Source of the DNA: Luteipulveratus flavus
GTDB taxonomy: Bacteria; Actinomycetota; Actinomycetes; Actinomycetales; Dermatophilaceae
Length of the DNA: 64,000 nt
Assembly (NCBI RefSeq): GCF_029439465.1
Contig: NZ_JAROAV010000028.1
Coordinates: forward strand, 1-64,000
Reading direction: 5' to 3'
Notes under the pieces: model-generated
Told to the model about the DNA's origin: nothing
The model's input: the letters and a program-made list of their open reading frames with translations, nothing else
The model's database searches: none
Program-made: the position numbers and the translations under genes
In this document: positions 44,096 to 52,302 of the stretch, one piece after another
Layout: each line of letters starts with the position of its first letter
How positions within the stretch are numbered: position 1 is the first letter of the stretch

Positions 44096-45250
44096 TCAAC
44101 CTACGACGTGGGCCACGAGGCGCTCCATCGCCTTCGTCACCTCGGCGGTCGATCCGGCGAACGACAGCCGCATGAAGTGCCGCCCGTCGACCGGATCGAA
44201 GTCGACGCCCGGGGTGATCGCGACGCCGGTGCGCGCCAGCACCTCGCGGCACCAGGCGGTCGAGTCGTCGGTGAGGTGCCGCACGTCGCACCACGCGTAG
44301 AACGCACCGTCCGGCGGGGCGTACGACGTCACACCGATCCGCGGCAGCGCCTCGACCAGGTGCGCGCGGCTCTCGGCGTACCGGAGCACGTGGCCGTCCA
44401 GCTCGGCCCGCGCCGGCGGCGTGAAGCAGGCGAGCGCGGCGTGCTGGGCGACCGCCGGCGGGCAGATGGACAGGTTGCCCGACAGCAGCTCCACCGGGCG
44501 GGCGAGCGTGCGCGGCAGCAGCATCCAGCCCAGCCGCCACCCGGTCATCGAGAAGTACTTGCTCACCGACCCGACGACGACGCTCGACGTCGACGTCTCC
44601 CACGCGCTCGCGCACGACCGCCCGTAGGAGATGCCGTGGTAGATCTCGTCGCTGATCAGCAGGCAGTCGTGCTCGTCGCACCAGCGGGCGATCGCCGCCA
44701 GCTCGTCCGCGTCGATGATGGTGCCGGTCGGGTTGGCCGGGCTGGCGATGATGACGCCGGCCGGCGGCTCGGGCATCGCCTCCAGCATCGCCACCGTCGG
44801 CTGGAACCGCGTCTCCGGCCCGCACTCCAGCTCGTACGGCGCAATTCCCAGCGCCTGCAACGTGTTCCGGTACGCGGGGTAGCCGGGCCTGGTCATCGCG
44901 ACCACGTCGCCCGGCTCGAACGCCGCGAGGAACAGCGCCGTGAAACCACCCGACGAGCCGGTCGTCACGACCACCTGCTCGGGGTCGACCTCGACGCCGT
45001 ACGTGCTCGTGTGGTGGTCGGCGATCGCCTGGCGCAGCGGCAGGATGCCGGCGGTCTCGGTGTAGCCGAGCGGGCCTGCGGTGAGCGCATTGCGGGCGGC
45101 CTCGAGCACGACCTGCGGTGCCGGCGTGGACGGCTGCCCGGCGCACATGAGGATGACGTCGCCGTGCGTGCGCTGTCGCTGCGCGCCCGCCTTGAGCACC
45201 TCCATGACGTGGAACGGCTCGACCTGCCCGCGGCGGGACGGCTGCCTCAT
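44096..45250 (-). CDS. PLP-dependent aminotransferase (class I/II)
   Basis: A fold-type I aminotransferase (384 residues). It has the TGSSGGFTALFLAAF phosphate loop, ASPANPTGTIID, the Asp/Tyr pair in LISDEIYHGISY and the Schiff-base lysine in SVSKYFSMTGWRLGW. The family is annotated as aspartate or aromatic aminotransferase; the exact amino acid is unknown. Its start overlaps the upstream TetR gene by four bases, so both come from one transcript. It has the family's usual length. Confidence 0.9.
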   Translation of the reverse strand: MRQPSRRGQVEPFHVMEVLKAGAQRQRTHGDVILMCAGQPSTPAPQVVLEAARNALTAGPLGYTETAGILPLRQAIADHHTSTYGVEVDPEQVVVTTGSSGGFTALFLAAFEPGDVVAMTRPGYPAYRNTLQALGIAPYELECGPETRFQPTVAMLEAMPEPPAGVIIASPANPTGTIIDADELAAIARWCDEHDCLLISDEIYHGISYGRSCASAWETSTSSVVVGSVSKYFSMTGWRLGWMLLPRTLARPVELLSGNLSICPPAVAQHAALACFTPPARAELDGHVLRYAESRAHLVEALPRIGVTSYAPPDGAFYAWCDVRHLTDDSTAWCREVLARTGVAITPGVDFDPVDGRHFMRLSFAGSTAEVTKAMERLVAHVVG

Positions 45251-45855
45251 CGGCGCGACCCCACGACCCGGCGGACGAGGTCCTGCCAGGCCGCCGTGAT
45301 GCGATCCATTGACACTCCGTGCTGGACCTGCAGGCTCACCAGAGCGGGGTCCAGCGGGGCCATCAGCGCACTCGCGAGCAGCTCGACGTCGCCCCCGGTC
45401 TCCAGGGCCTGCAGCAGCAGCCGGACGTGCGTGAGCGCGAGCCCGTGCGCCGGCACCTCGAACCTGCTGTCGAGGTCGCCGATCGCCCGCATGATCGGGC
45501 CCTGGGCTGCCACCAGGTGCAACCGGGCCTCACCGAAGGCCAGCAGCCGCTCCAGTGGCGGCGCGCCGGGCCCGAGCGGCGGCGGACCGGACATGAACCG
45601 CTCCTGCAGCTCGCGCTCGGTGTGGTCCATCAGCGCCGCCATCAGGCCCGCCCGGTTGCCGAACCGGCGGAACACGGTGCCCTTGCCGACCCCCGCCTGC
45701 GCGGCGACGGCGTCCATCGTGAGCGCGTCCGGCCCGCAGCGGGTGATCAGGAGCGCGGCGGCGTCCAGCACGCGGGCGGTGTTGCGCTGCGCGTCCCGTC
45801 GGCCGCTACCCGGCGGTGGACCCAGCAGGGAGGTCCCCGCACCCGTACGTGACAC
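45247..45855 (-). CDS. TetR family regulator
   Basis: A repressor of 202 residues with an N-terminal HTH (LTMDAVAAQAGVGKGTVFRRFGNRAGL) and a C-terminal ligand domain. The start is a GTG with no clear ribosome site. It is divergent from an FMN reductase gene across a perfect 20-base palindrome (45889-45908), the likely operator controlling both sides. It overlaps the downstream aminotransferase by four bases, forming a regulator-enzyme operon. Confidence 0.9.
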   Translation of the reverse strand: MSRTGAGTSLLGPPPGSGRRDAQRNTARVLDAAALLITRCGPDALTMDAVAAQAGVGKGTVFRRFGNRAGLMAALMDHTERELQERFMSGPPPLGPGAPPLERLLAFGEARLHLVAAQGPIMRAIGDLDSRFEVPAHGLALTHVRLLLQALETGGDVELLASALMAPLDPALVSLQVQHGVSMDRITAAWQDLVRRVVGSRR

Positions 45856-45888
45856 AGAACACCCCGCGAGCTCGACATGGACGGAACA

Positions 45889-45908
45889 AAACGGACTACA
45901 GTCCGTTT
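45889..45908. promoter_or_regulatory. Perfect 20-base TetR operator candidate
   Basis: AAACGGACT (45889-45897), AC, AGTCCGTTT (45900-45908) is a perfect inverted repeat in the divergent tetR/FMN-reductase spacer. TACAGT at 45897-45902 inside it could be the reductase -10, with TCGACA at 45872-45877 as a -35 at a long spacing of 19. Confidence 0.75.
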
Positions 45909-45951
45909 AGATCGAATGTACCCCCGTACGGCACACGAAAGGCACCCTCTC

Positions 45952-46506
45952 ATGACCGTCGTCCTCGCCCTCGTCGGCAGCCTGCGCGCTGACTCCACCA
46001 ACCGCAAGATCGCCGAGCTGGCGCAGCGCCTCGCCCCGGAGGGCACCGAGGTCCGGATCGCCGAGGGGCTCGGCGAGGTCCCGTTCTACAACGAGGACAT
46101 CGACGGCGCCGACGCGCCCGCCGCCGCCGAGCGCCTGCGCGAGCAGGTCGCCGCCGCGGACGCGCTGCTGCTCGTCACGCCCGAGTACAACGGCGGCCTC
46201 CCCGCCGTCCTGAAGAACGCCATCGACTGGGCCTCCCGCCCGTACGGTCAGGGCTCGATCACCGGTAAGCCGGCCGCCGCGCTCGGTGCGGCCTTCGGTC
46301 AGTTCGGCGGCGTGTGGGCCCACCAGGACTCGCTGAAGTCGGTCAAGATCGCCGGCGCGAAGCCGCACGAGGAGCCGGCCGGCTCCTTCAAGGTCACCGA
46401 GTGGACCGGCTCGGGCCACCCGGAGGAGCAGGCCGACGTCGTCGAGGCCGTCACCCGGACGCTGGAGACCCTGACGCAGCAGGCGCGGGAGACCGCCGCC
46501 GCCTGA
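45952..46506 (+). CDS. NAD(P)H-dependent FMN reductase
   Basis: A flavodoxin-fold oxidoreductase (184 residues) of the NADPH-dependent FMN reductase group. The FMN phosphate loop is GSLRADSTNRKI, and TPEYNGGLPAVLKNAIDWASRP (in part) is the second FMN-contact motif. It probably reduces quinones, azo compounds or FMN. ATG 45952 was chosen because the protein begins there in homologous style; the upstream frame runs through the operator. It is probably repressed by the divergent TetR protein. Confidence 0.9.
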   Translation: MTVVLALVGSLRADSTNRKIAELAQRLAPEGTEVRIAEGLGEVPFYNEDIDGADAPAAAERLREQVAAADALLLVTPEYNGGLPAVLKNAIDWASRPYGQGSITGKPAAALGAAFGQFGGVWAHQDSLKSVKIAGAKPHEEPAGSFKVTEWTGSGHPEEQADVVEAVTRTLETLTQQARETAAA

Positions 46507-46520
46507 CCTCGAGTCGCTCG

Positions 46521-46567
46521 CGACGAAGGGCCCGTCAGCAGCAGTGCTGCTGACGGGCCCTTCGTCG
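46521..46567. terminator. Bidirectional terminator between FMN reductase and glmM
   Basis: Perfect 23-base arms (46521-46543 and 46545-46567) form a long GC-rich hairpin, with GAAGGGCCCGTCAGCAGCA in the left arm. It lies between two convergent genes and probably terminates both transcripts. Confidence 0.85.
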
Positions 46568-46575
46568 TCGTGAGG

Positions 46576-47922
46576 TCAAAGAGCCAGCTCGCGGCGGACC
46601 ACGGACGCCAGCTGCTCGGCCACCTCGTGCGCGCGCTCGGCCGTGTCGGCCTCGACCATCACGCGTACCAGCGGCTCGGTGCCCGACTTGCGCAGCAGCA
46701 CCCGGCCGATGCCCGCGAGTGTCGTCTGCGCCTGCAGGACGGCGGCCTGGACGACCGCGTGCGTGTCAACGGCATGCTTGTCGACGCCGTCGACGTTGAT
46801 CATCGTCTGGGGCAGGTGCGTCATCACCGCGGCGAGGTCGGCCAGCGGCTTGCCGGTCGCGGCCACCCGGGCCGCGAGCACGAGGCCGGTGAGCACACCG
46901 TCGCCGGTGGTGCCGTGATCGAGCATGATGACGTGGCCGGACTGCTCACCGCCGAGGGAGAAGCCGCCCTTGCGCATGGCCTCCAGGACGTAGCGGTCGC
47001 CGACACCGGTCTGCAGGACGGAGACGCCCTCGCGGTCCATCGCCTGGATCATGCCGAGGTTGCTCATGACCGTCGCGACCAGCGTGTCGTGGGCGAGCAC
47101 GCCGCGCTCCTTGAGGTCGAGCGCGAGGACGGCCATGATCTGGTCGCCGTCGACGACCTGGCCGGAGGCGTCGATCGCCAGGCAGCGGTCGGCGTCCCCG
47201 TCGAGGGCGACGCCGAGGTCGGCGCGGTGCGCCAGGACGGCCTCCTGCAGCGGCTCCAGGTGCGTCGAGCCGTGGCCGTCGTTGATGTTCAGCCCGTCCG
47301 GCTCGGCGCCGATGACGGTCACCCTCGCACCAGCGGCTTCGAAGACCTGGGGGCCGACCACACTCGCCGCGCCGTGCGCGGCGTCGACGACCACGTGCAG
47401 GCCCTCCAGCGAGTGCGGCAGCGCGGCGATGAGGTGCTCGACGTAGTCGCGGCCACCGTCGTCGTACGTCCGGATCCGGCCGACGCGCGCGCCGGTGGGA
47501 CGCTCCCGCTCCTCGCGCAGGCGCGTCTCGATCGCGTCCTCGACCGCATCGGGCAGCTTGTGCCCGCCGCGGGAGAAGAACTTGATGCCGTTGTCGGGCA
47601 TCGGGTTGTGCGAGGCGGAGATCATCACGCCGAGGTCGGCGCCCGTGTGCGCCGTCAGGTACGCGATCGCCGGCGTCGGCAGGACGCCCGCGTCGTGCAC
47701 GTCGACACCGGCCGAGGCCAGGCCGGCCACCGTCGCGGCCGAGAGGAACTCCCCGGACGCGCGCGGATCGCGACCCACCACGGCCTTGGGCCGGTGGCCG
47801 CGGAACTCGCCCTGCTCACCGAGGACGTGCGCCGCCGCGATCGCCAGGTCGAGGGCCGTCTCGGCCGTGATGTCGACATTGGCGACGCCGCGTACGCCGT
47901 CGGTCCCGAACATCCGCCCCAT
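46576..47922 (-). CDS. glmM: Phosphoglucosamine mutase
   Basis: Converts glucosamine-6-phosphate to glucosamine-1-phosphate for UDP-GlcNAc and peptidoglycan (448 residues). The phosphoserine motif is [16 protein letters not shown], the metal loop [13 protein letters not shown], the sugar-binding GGEQSGHVI and the phosphate-binding [17 protein letters not shown] 47922 with GGAG upstream gives the usual [15 protein letters not shown] start; the TTG at 47931 is adjacent to the ribosome site and unlikely. It lies after rpsI with a hairpin between, a typical actinobacterial order. Confidence 0.96.
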   Translation of the reverse strand: MGRMFGTDGVRGVANVDITAETALDLAIAAAHVLGEQGEFRGHRPKAVVGRDPRASGEFLSAATVAGLASAGVDVHDAGVLPTPAIAYLTAHTGADLGVMISASHNPMPDNGIKFFSRGGHKLPDAVEDAIETRLREERERPTGARVGRIRTYDDGGRDYVEHLIAALPHSLEGLHVVVDAAHGAASVVGPQVFEAAGARVTVIGAEPDGLNINDGHGSTHLEPLQEAVLAHRADLGVALDGDADRCLAIDASGQVVDGDQIMAVLALDLKERGVLAHDTLVATVMSNLGMIQAMDREGVSVLQTGVGDRYVLEAMRKGGFSLGGEQSGHVIMLDHGTTGDGVLTGLVLAARVAATGKPLADLAAVMTHLPQTMINVDGVDKHAVDTHAVVQAAVLQAQTTLAGIGRVLLRKSGTEPLVRVMVEADTAERAHEVAEQLASVVRRELAL

Positions 47923-47948
47923 GGGCGTCAACTCCTCTCACACAGAGA

Positions 47949-47991
47949 CACCCCGAGCACCCTTGCACGTGGCAAGGGCGCCCGGGGTGCT
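47949..47991 (-). terminator. Hairpin after rpsI
   Basis: An inner stem CCCTTGC/GCAAGGG (47960-47966 and 47972-47978) sits within outer CACCCCG/CGGGGTG arms (47949-47955 and 47983-47989). It lies between rpsI and glmM and probably ends or attenuates the rplM-rpsI transcript. Confidence 0.55.
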
Positions 47992-48025
47992 CACGAACGT
48001 CACGCTGCGGACGAGACGTCCTCGA

Positions 48026-48532
48026 TCAGCGCTTGCTGTACTGCGGCGCCTTGCGGGCCTTCTTGAGACCGGCCTTCTTGCGCTCCGGGACGCGGGCATC
48101 GCGGGTCAGGAAGCCGGCCTTCTTCAGGGCCGGGCGGTTGAGCTCGGGGTCGACGTCGTTCAGCGAACGCGCGACACCCAGGCGGACGGCACCGGCCTGG
48201 CCGGAGGGGCCACCGCCGTGCACGCGCACGAGGACGTCGTACGCGCCGTCGAGCTCCAGGACCTTCAGCGGCTCGTTGACGATCTGCTGGTGGACCTTGT
48301 TCGGGAAGTACTCGTCCAGCGAGCGGCCGTTGATCTTCCACTCACCGCTGCCGGGGACGATGCGCACGCGGGCGATGGCCTGCTTGCGACGGCCGGTGCC
48401 GGCGCTCGGCGCGGACGCGCTCGGGCGACGCACCTCCTCGCCCTCGGCGGGAGCGGCGGCGCTCTCGCTGGTGTACTCGGTCAGCTGGGGCTCCTCGGTC
48501 TCGAGGGCCTCGGTCTGGGTCTGGTCAGCCAC
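48026..48532 (-). CDS. rpsI: 30S ribosomal protein S9
   Basis: Small-subunit head protein whose C-terminal tail reaches the P-site tRNA. The core [17 protein letters not shown] and the terminal [17 protein letters not shown] are standard. An acidic/Ser-Ala-rich N-terminal extension of about 45 residues (168 in total against about 130) is common in actinobacteria. It is encoded after rplM, 36 bases downstream, the conserved order. Confidence 0.98.
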   Translation of the reverse strand: MADQTQTEALETEEPQLTEYTSESAAAPAEGEEVRRPSASAPSAGTGRRKQAIARVRIVPGSGEWKINGRSLDEYFPNKVHQQIVNEPLKVLELDGAYDVLVRVHGGGPSGQAGAVRLGVARSLNDVDPELNRPALKKAGFLTRDARVPERKKAGLKKARKAPQYSKR

Positions 48533-48568
48533 GGGTTCTCCTTGTATTCCTGGCAGTCGCCGCGGCTA

Positions 48569-49018
48569 TTACTGCGCGACCTGGTCGATGGTGAAGGGCT
48601 TCGGCTGCTGCGCACCGTGCGGGTGCTCGGCGCCGGCGTAGACCTTCAGCTTGCTCATCTGCTGACGGCCGAGGGAGTTGTGCGGGATCATGCCGCGCAC
48701 GGCCTTCTCGACAGCCTTGGCCGGGTCCTTGGCCATGAGCTCGGTGTACGAGGTCGCCTTGAGGCCGCCCGGGAAGCCGGAGTGGCGGTAGGCGACCTTC
48801 TTCTGCAGCTTGGCGCCGGTCAGGGCGACCTTGTCGGCGTTGATGATGATGACGAAGTCACCGGTGTCGACGTGCGGGGCGAAGGTCGTCTTGTGCTTGC
48901 CCCGCAGCAGGATGGCGACCTGGCTCGCGAGCCGGCCGAGGACGACGTCGGTGGCGTCAATGATGTGCCAGGCGCGGTCCTTGCTGACCTCTGCCGGCTT
49001 CGGGGTGAACGTACGCAC
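48569..49018 (-). CDS. rplM: 50S ribosomal protein L13
   Basis: Early-assembling large-subunit protein (149 residues). Motifs include [35 protein letters not shown] and [22 protein letters not shown]. The GTG start at 49018 gives [11 protein letters not shown], matching the family, with GAAGG about eight bases upstream; the longer open frame has no coding character. It starts the rplM-rpsI operon. Confidence 0.98.
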   Translation of the reverse strand: MRTFTPKPAEVSKDRAWHIIDATDVVLGRLASQVAILLRGKHKTTFAPHVDTGDFVIIINADKVALTGAKLQKKVAYRHSGFPGGLKATSYTELMAKDPAKAVEKAVRGMIPHNSLGRQQMSKLKVYAGAEHPHGAQQPKPFTIDQVAQ

Positions 49019-49179
49019 AGTCGTAGCCTTCGTTTGAGTATCCGGGAGCTGCGCCGCGCGACGAACGCGCGTACTGCAGCAGAGATCAAGATTACCGGGC
49101 CCGCGCGTACCCCTCCAAATCGGCGGACATCCCAGTCGCCGCAAGGGAATCTCGGCCCTCCGACCGACCCGCGTGCCCG

Positions 49180-49212
49180 TTGTGCAGCGTGAGTGTGCAC
49201 AACTATTGTGCA
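49180..49212. promoter_or_regulatory. ArsR-family operator and leaderless promoter
   Basis: TGCACAA (49196-49202), CTA, TTGTGCA (49206-49212) is a perfect inverted repeat, and another TTGTGCA lies at 49180-49186. TTGTGC (49180-49185) and TATTGT (49204-49209), 18 apart, are the promoter hexamers, and the ATG at 49218 is eight bases after the -10. Repressor binding would cover the -10. Confidence 0.65.
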
Positions 49213-49217
49213 TCCAC

Positions 49218-49784
49218 ATGGCCCGTCCGACCACTCGTCCCGCCCTGCGCGTCCTCGCCCACCCGGTCCGGTCCCGGGTGCTCGGGCACCTGCGCGTGCA
49301 CGGTCCGGCCACCGCCACCGAGCTCGCTGCCGCGCTCGAGACCCACACGGGAGCGACGTCCTACCACCTGCGCAAGCTCGAGGAGGTCGGCCTGGTCACC
49401 GACACCGGGACCGGCACGGGCCGGCGCCGTGTCTGGGCCGCCGCGGCCGAGCCGGAGCTGCCCGGCGCGGGCGATCCGGACCTGGCCCTGGACGCCGACG
49501 ACGAGGCAGCCGCCGACTGGCTGGCGCGCGACTACGTCCAGCACTTCGCCGTACGGGCCGACGCGTGGGTCGGCGAGCGCGGCCGCTGGCCCACGACCTG
49601 GCGTCAGCACTGCGGCCTGGACGACCACGCCGTGCTCGTCACCACCGAGCAGCTCACCGCGCTGTCCGCCGAGCTGGCCGAGGTGCTGGACCGCTACCGG
49701 CGAGCGGGTGCGGGCACGCCGGGCGCCCGCCGGGTCGCGGCGTACACCTGCCTGCTGCCGGTCGACCCTCCACCGACGGCGTGA
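49218..49784 (+). CDS. ArsR-like winged-helix regulator
   Basis: A transcriptional regulator (188 residues). The N-terminal winged helix is of ArsR/HTH_20 type ([43 protein letters not shown]), and the C-terminal half is an uncharacterised helical region typical of this subgroup. No metal-binding cysteine box is present, so it is probably not a metal sensor. ATG 49218 fits the leaderless promoter; three TTGTGCA half-sites just upstream imply autoregulation. No transporter or enzyme is in the same operon. Confidence 0.87.
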   Translation: MARPTTRPALRVLAHPVRSRVLGHLRVHGPATATELAAALETHTGATSYHLRKLEEVGLVTDTGTGTGRRRVWAAAAEPELPGAGDPDLALDADDEAAADWLARDYVQHFAVRADAWVGERGRWPTTWRQHCGLDDHAVLVTTEQLTALSAELAEVLDRYRRAGAGTPGARRVAAYTCLLPVDPPPTA

Positions 49785-49869
49785 CCGCCCACCGCGGCGC
49801 GCATGCCCTGGATGTCGCCCTCGTGCGCGGACCGGTCCGGCCGCCTCCTCAGGTGGTTCGCGCGGTCGA

Positions 49870-50250
49870 TCAGTCCGCCACGACGTGTACGCGGACGTGT
49901 CGTCCGGCGACGCGGGCTGCGCGCAGGTCGGCTGTGACCCAGACGGCCTCGAGCCGCTGCGCCAGTGCGACGTACCAGGCGTCGCGGGAGGACATGGCCT
50001 CGCGCAGCGTCCACGCTGCGCGAGCGTCGGCCGGCTCGAACGACCGGACGAACGGTGCGCGCAGGTGGCGGTCGACGGCCCGATCGGCTGCGTCATCGGT
50101 CAGCACGCGCCGCTGGTGCAGCGCCCGGATCGATCCGATCACCTCGACGTCGAAGTGCGGCGGCACCGTGATGTCCTTGCTCTCGAGGACGCTGCCTCGG
50201 GAGCCGCCGGCGACCACATCGACCCAGGCTGAGGCGTCCAGCACGATCAC
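49870..50250 (-). CDS. vapC: PIN-domain toxin VapC
   Basis: A PIN-domain RNase toxin (126 residues). Acidic residues expected at the active site appear in MIVLDASAW, the DVEVIGS region, SSRDAWYVALA and VTADLRAAR. VapC toxins cleave tRNA or rRNA and are held by the cognate VapB. The coding region overlaps the upstream vapB by four bases. The 85 bases between it and the convergent ArsR gene show no clear terminator. Confidence 0.9.
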   Translation of the reverse strand: MIVLDASAWVDVVAGGSRGSVLESKDITVPPHFDVEVIGSIRALHQRRVLTDDAADRAVDRHLRAPFVRSFEPADARAAWTLREAMSSRDAWYVALAQRLEAVWVTADLRAARVAGRHVRVHVVAD

Positions 50251-50504
50251 GCGGAGTACATCTCGCGTCGAGCCTGCTCCAACGCCTCGAGCACCTGGGC
50301 GCGGGTCGCCTGCGGCCGCACCACGTCGGCGCGGATCTCATCGAGCACGCCCTGCATCCTCGCGCGCGCGCCGTGCTGTGCGACGTCGCGCTCGATCAGG
50401 TCCCGGACGTACGCCGACAGGCTGCGATGCGTCTCGGCCGCACGCCGCTTGGCCGCCTCAGCGAGGTCGTCATCGACCGAGCGGACCTGGATGTTCGTCG
50501 CCAT
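50247..50504 (-). CDS. vapB: Antitoxin VapB (RHH/FitA-like)
   Basis: An 85-residue antitoxin with a ribbon-helix-helix N-terminus (IQVRSVDDDLAEAAKRRAAE, THRSLSAYVRDLI) and a charged C-terminal helix (EQARREMYSA) that would wrap the toxin. It is co-translated with vapC through an ATGA overlap. A 16-base palindrome lies just upstream of the ATG. TACCGT six bases before the ATG suggests a leaderless transcript. Confidence 0.9.
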   Translation of the reverse strand: MATNIQVRSVDDDLAEAAKRRAAETHRSLSAYVRDLIERDVAQHGARARMQGVLDEIRADVVRPQATRAQVLEALEQARREMYSA

Positions 50505-50510
50505 ACGGCA

Positions 50511-50532
50511 ACGGTAGCATGCATGTGCATGC
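50511..50532 (-). promoter_or_regulatory. vapBC operator and -10
   Basis: GCATGCA (50517-50523), TG, TGCATGC (50526-50532) is a perfect inverted repeat. It abuts TACCGT (50511-50516, read on the minus strand), the -10 that lies six bases before the vapB ATG. VapB-VapC binding here would autoregulate the pair. Confidence 0.6.
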
Positions 50533-50552
50533 AGACGGGATGATCCTGGCCG

Positions 50553-52244
50553 TCAGCGGGCCCGCAGGACGCGCCCCTCGTCCCAGACCGGTTCGGCCGA
50601 CTCGTACACCCGGCCGTCGGCGCCGAAGACCAGGAACCGGTCGAAGCCACGGGAGAACCAGCGGTCGTGCGTGACGGCGACGACGGTGCCCTCGAACGCC
50701 TCCAGCCCCTCCTCCAGCGCCTCCGCCGAGTGCAGGTCCAGGTTGTCGGTCGGCTCGTCCAGCAGCAGCATCGTCGCCCCGCTCAGCTCCAGCAGCAGGA
50801 TCTGGAAGCGCGCCTGCTGACCGCCCGACAACGAGCCGAACGTCTGCTCGGCCGCGTGCGCGAGCTCGTACCGGTCCAGCGCCCGCGCGGCCAGGTCGCG
50901 CGGCATGCCCTGCCGGTGATCGTCGCCGCGGTGCAGGATCTCCAGCAGCGTGCGCCCGACCAGCGACGGGTGCTGATGGGTCTGGGCGAACCAGCCCGGC
51001 CGCACCCGCGACCCCAGCCGGGCCACTCCCTGGTGGACCACCGGCTCGGGCCGTACGTCGCCCACCGGTCGGTGCTCGGGCTCCGGGTCGGACCCGCCGG
51101 CGGCCAGGAGTCGCAGGAAGTGGCTCTTGCCGGAGCCGTTCGAGCCGAGGACGGCCACGCGTTCGCCGTACCAGACCTCCAGGTCGAACGGCTTCATCAG
51201 ACCGGCGAGCTCCAGCCGGTCGACGACGACCGCGCGCTTGGCCGTCCGGCCGCCCTTGAGCCGCATCGTGACGTTCTGCTCGTACGGCGTCGCCTCGGGC
51301 GGACCGGCCTCCTCGAACTTCGCCAGCCGCGTCTTGGCCGCCTGGTACCGCGAGGCGAGCCCGTCGTTGTAGGCGGCCTTCGTCTTGTACATCTGCACGA
51401 GCGCCTTGAGCTTGGCGTGCTCCTCGTCCCAGCGGCGGCGCATCTCCTCCAGCCGCGCGTGCCGGTCCGCCCGGGCCTCGTGGTAGGTCGAGAACCGGCC
51501 CGGGTGCACCCAGGCGATGCTGCCGGCGGCCGTCGGCTCCAGGGTCGCGATGCGGGTGGCGACCTGGTCCAGCAGCTCCCGATCGTGGCTGACCAGCAGG
51601 ACGGTCTTCGGCGAGGTCCGCAGCTGCTCCTCGAGCCAGCGCTTGGTCGGCACGTCGAGGTAGTTGTCCGGCTCGTCCAGCAGCAGGACCTCCTCGGGCC
51701 CGCGCAGCAGCGCCTCCAGCACGACCCGTTTCTGCTCGCCGCCGGAGAGGGTGTTGACGTCGCGCCACTGCGCCTTGTCGTACGGCGTCCCGAGCGCGGC
51801 CACGGTGCAGACGTCCCAGAGGGTCTCCCACTCGTACCCGTCCACGTCGGCCCAGTCCGCGAGCGCCTGCGCGTACGCCATCTGCGCGGGCTCGTCGTCG
51901 CGCTCCATGATCGCCTGCTCGGAGGCGTCGACGGCCTCGGCCGCCGTGCGGATGGGCGCCGGGGCGACGCTGACCAGCAGGTCCCGGACGGTGACCTGCT
52001 GCCCGTCCCGGCCGACCTTCCCGATGAACTGCGGCATCACGCCGAGGCCGCCGCTGCGGGTGATGGCTCCGTCGTGCGCGTCGAGGTCACCGGAGATGAT
52101 CCGCAGTAGCGTCGTCTTGCCCGTGCCGTTCGGCCCGACCAGCGCGACCTTGGCGCCCTCTCCGACCCGCAGGCTCACGTCCCCCAGGAGCGGCCTGCCG
52201 TCTGGCAGGGAGTAGCTGATGCTGTTGACGTCGACGTGTCCCAC
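50553..52244 (-). CDS. ABC-F family ATP-binding protein
   Basis: A soluble twin-ATPase of the ABC-F class (563 residues). The first Walker A is GPNGTGKTT (37-45), with signature LSGGEQKRVVLEAL and Walker B VLLLDEPDNYLDVPT. The second domain (from about 360) has GSNGSGKSHFLRLL, LSGGQQARFQILLLELS and LLLDEPTDNLDLHSAEALEEGLEAFEG (in part). The P-site linker between them includes a charged coiled coil. ABC-F proteins act on ribosomes in antibiotic resistance or stalling relief. His follows the second GKS where Thr/Ser is usual. The start is GTG 52244. Confidence 0.9.
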   Translation of the reverse strand: MGHVDVNSISYSLPDGRPLLGDVSLRVGEGAKVALVGPNGTGKTTLLRIISGDLDAHDGAITRSGGLGVMPQFIGKVGRDGQQVTVRDLLVSVAPAPIRTAAEAVDASEQAIMERDDEPAQMAYAQALADWADVDGYEWETLWDVCTVAALGTPYDKAQWRDVNTLSGGEQKRVVLEALLRGPEEVLLLDEPDNYLDVPTKRWLEEQLRTSPKTVLLVSHDRELLDQVATRIATLEPTAAGSIAWVHPGRFSTYHEARADRHARLEEMRRRWDEEHAKLKALVQMYKTKAAYNDGLASRYQAAKTRLAKFEEAGPPEATPYEQNVTMRLKGGRTAKRAVVVDRLELAGLMKPFDLEVWYGERVAVLGSNGSGKSHFLRLLAAGGSDPEPEHRPVGDVRPEPVVHQGVARLGSRVRPGWFAQTHQHPSLVGRTLLEILHRGDDHRQGMPRDLAARALDRYELAHAAEQTFGSLSGGQQARFQILLLELSGATMLLLDEPTDNLDLHSAEALEEGLEAFEGTVVAVTHDRWFSRGFDRFLVFGADGRVYESAEPVWDEGRVLRAR

Positions 52245-52302
52245 AGCGCTCGAGTGTGACCCAGCCGCGCGCGTACGTCACGTCGTTATGCCGTGCCCCC
52301 GG

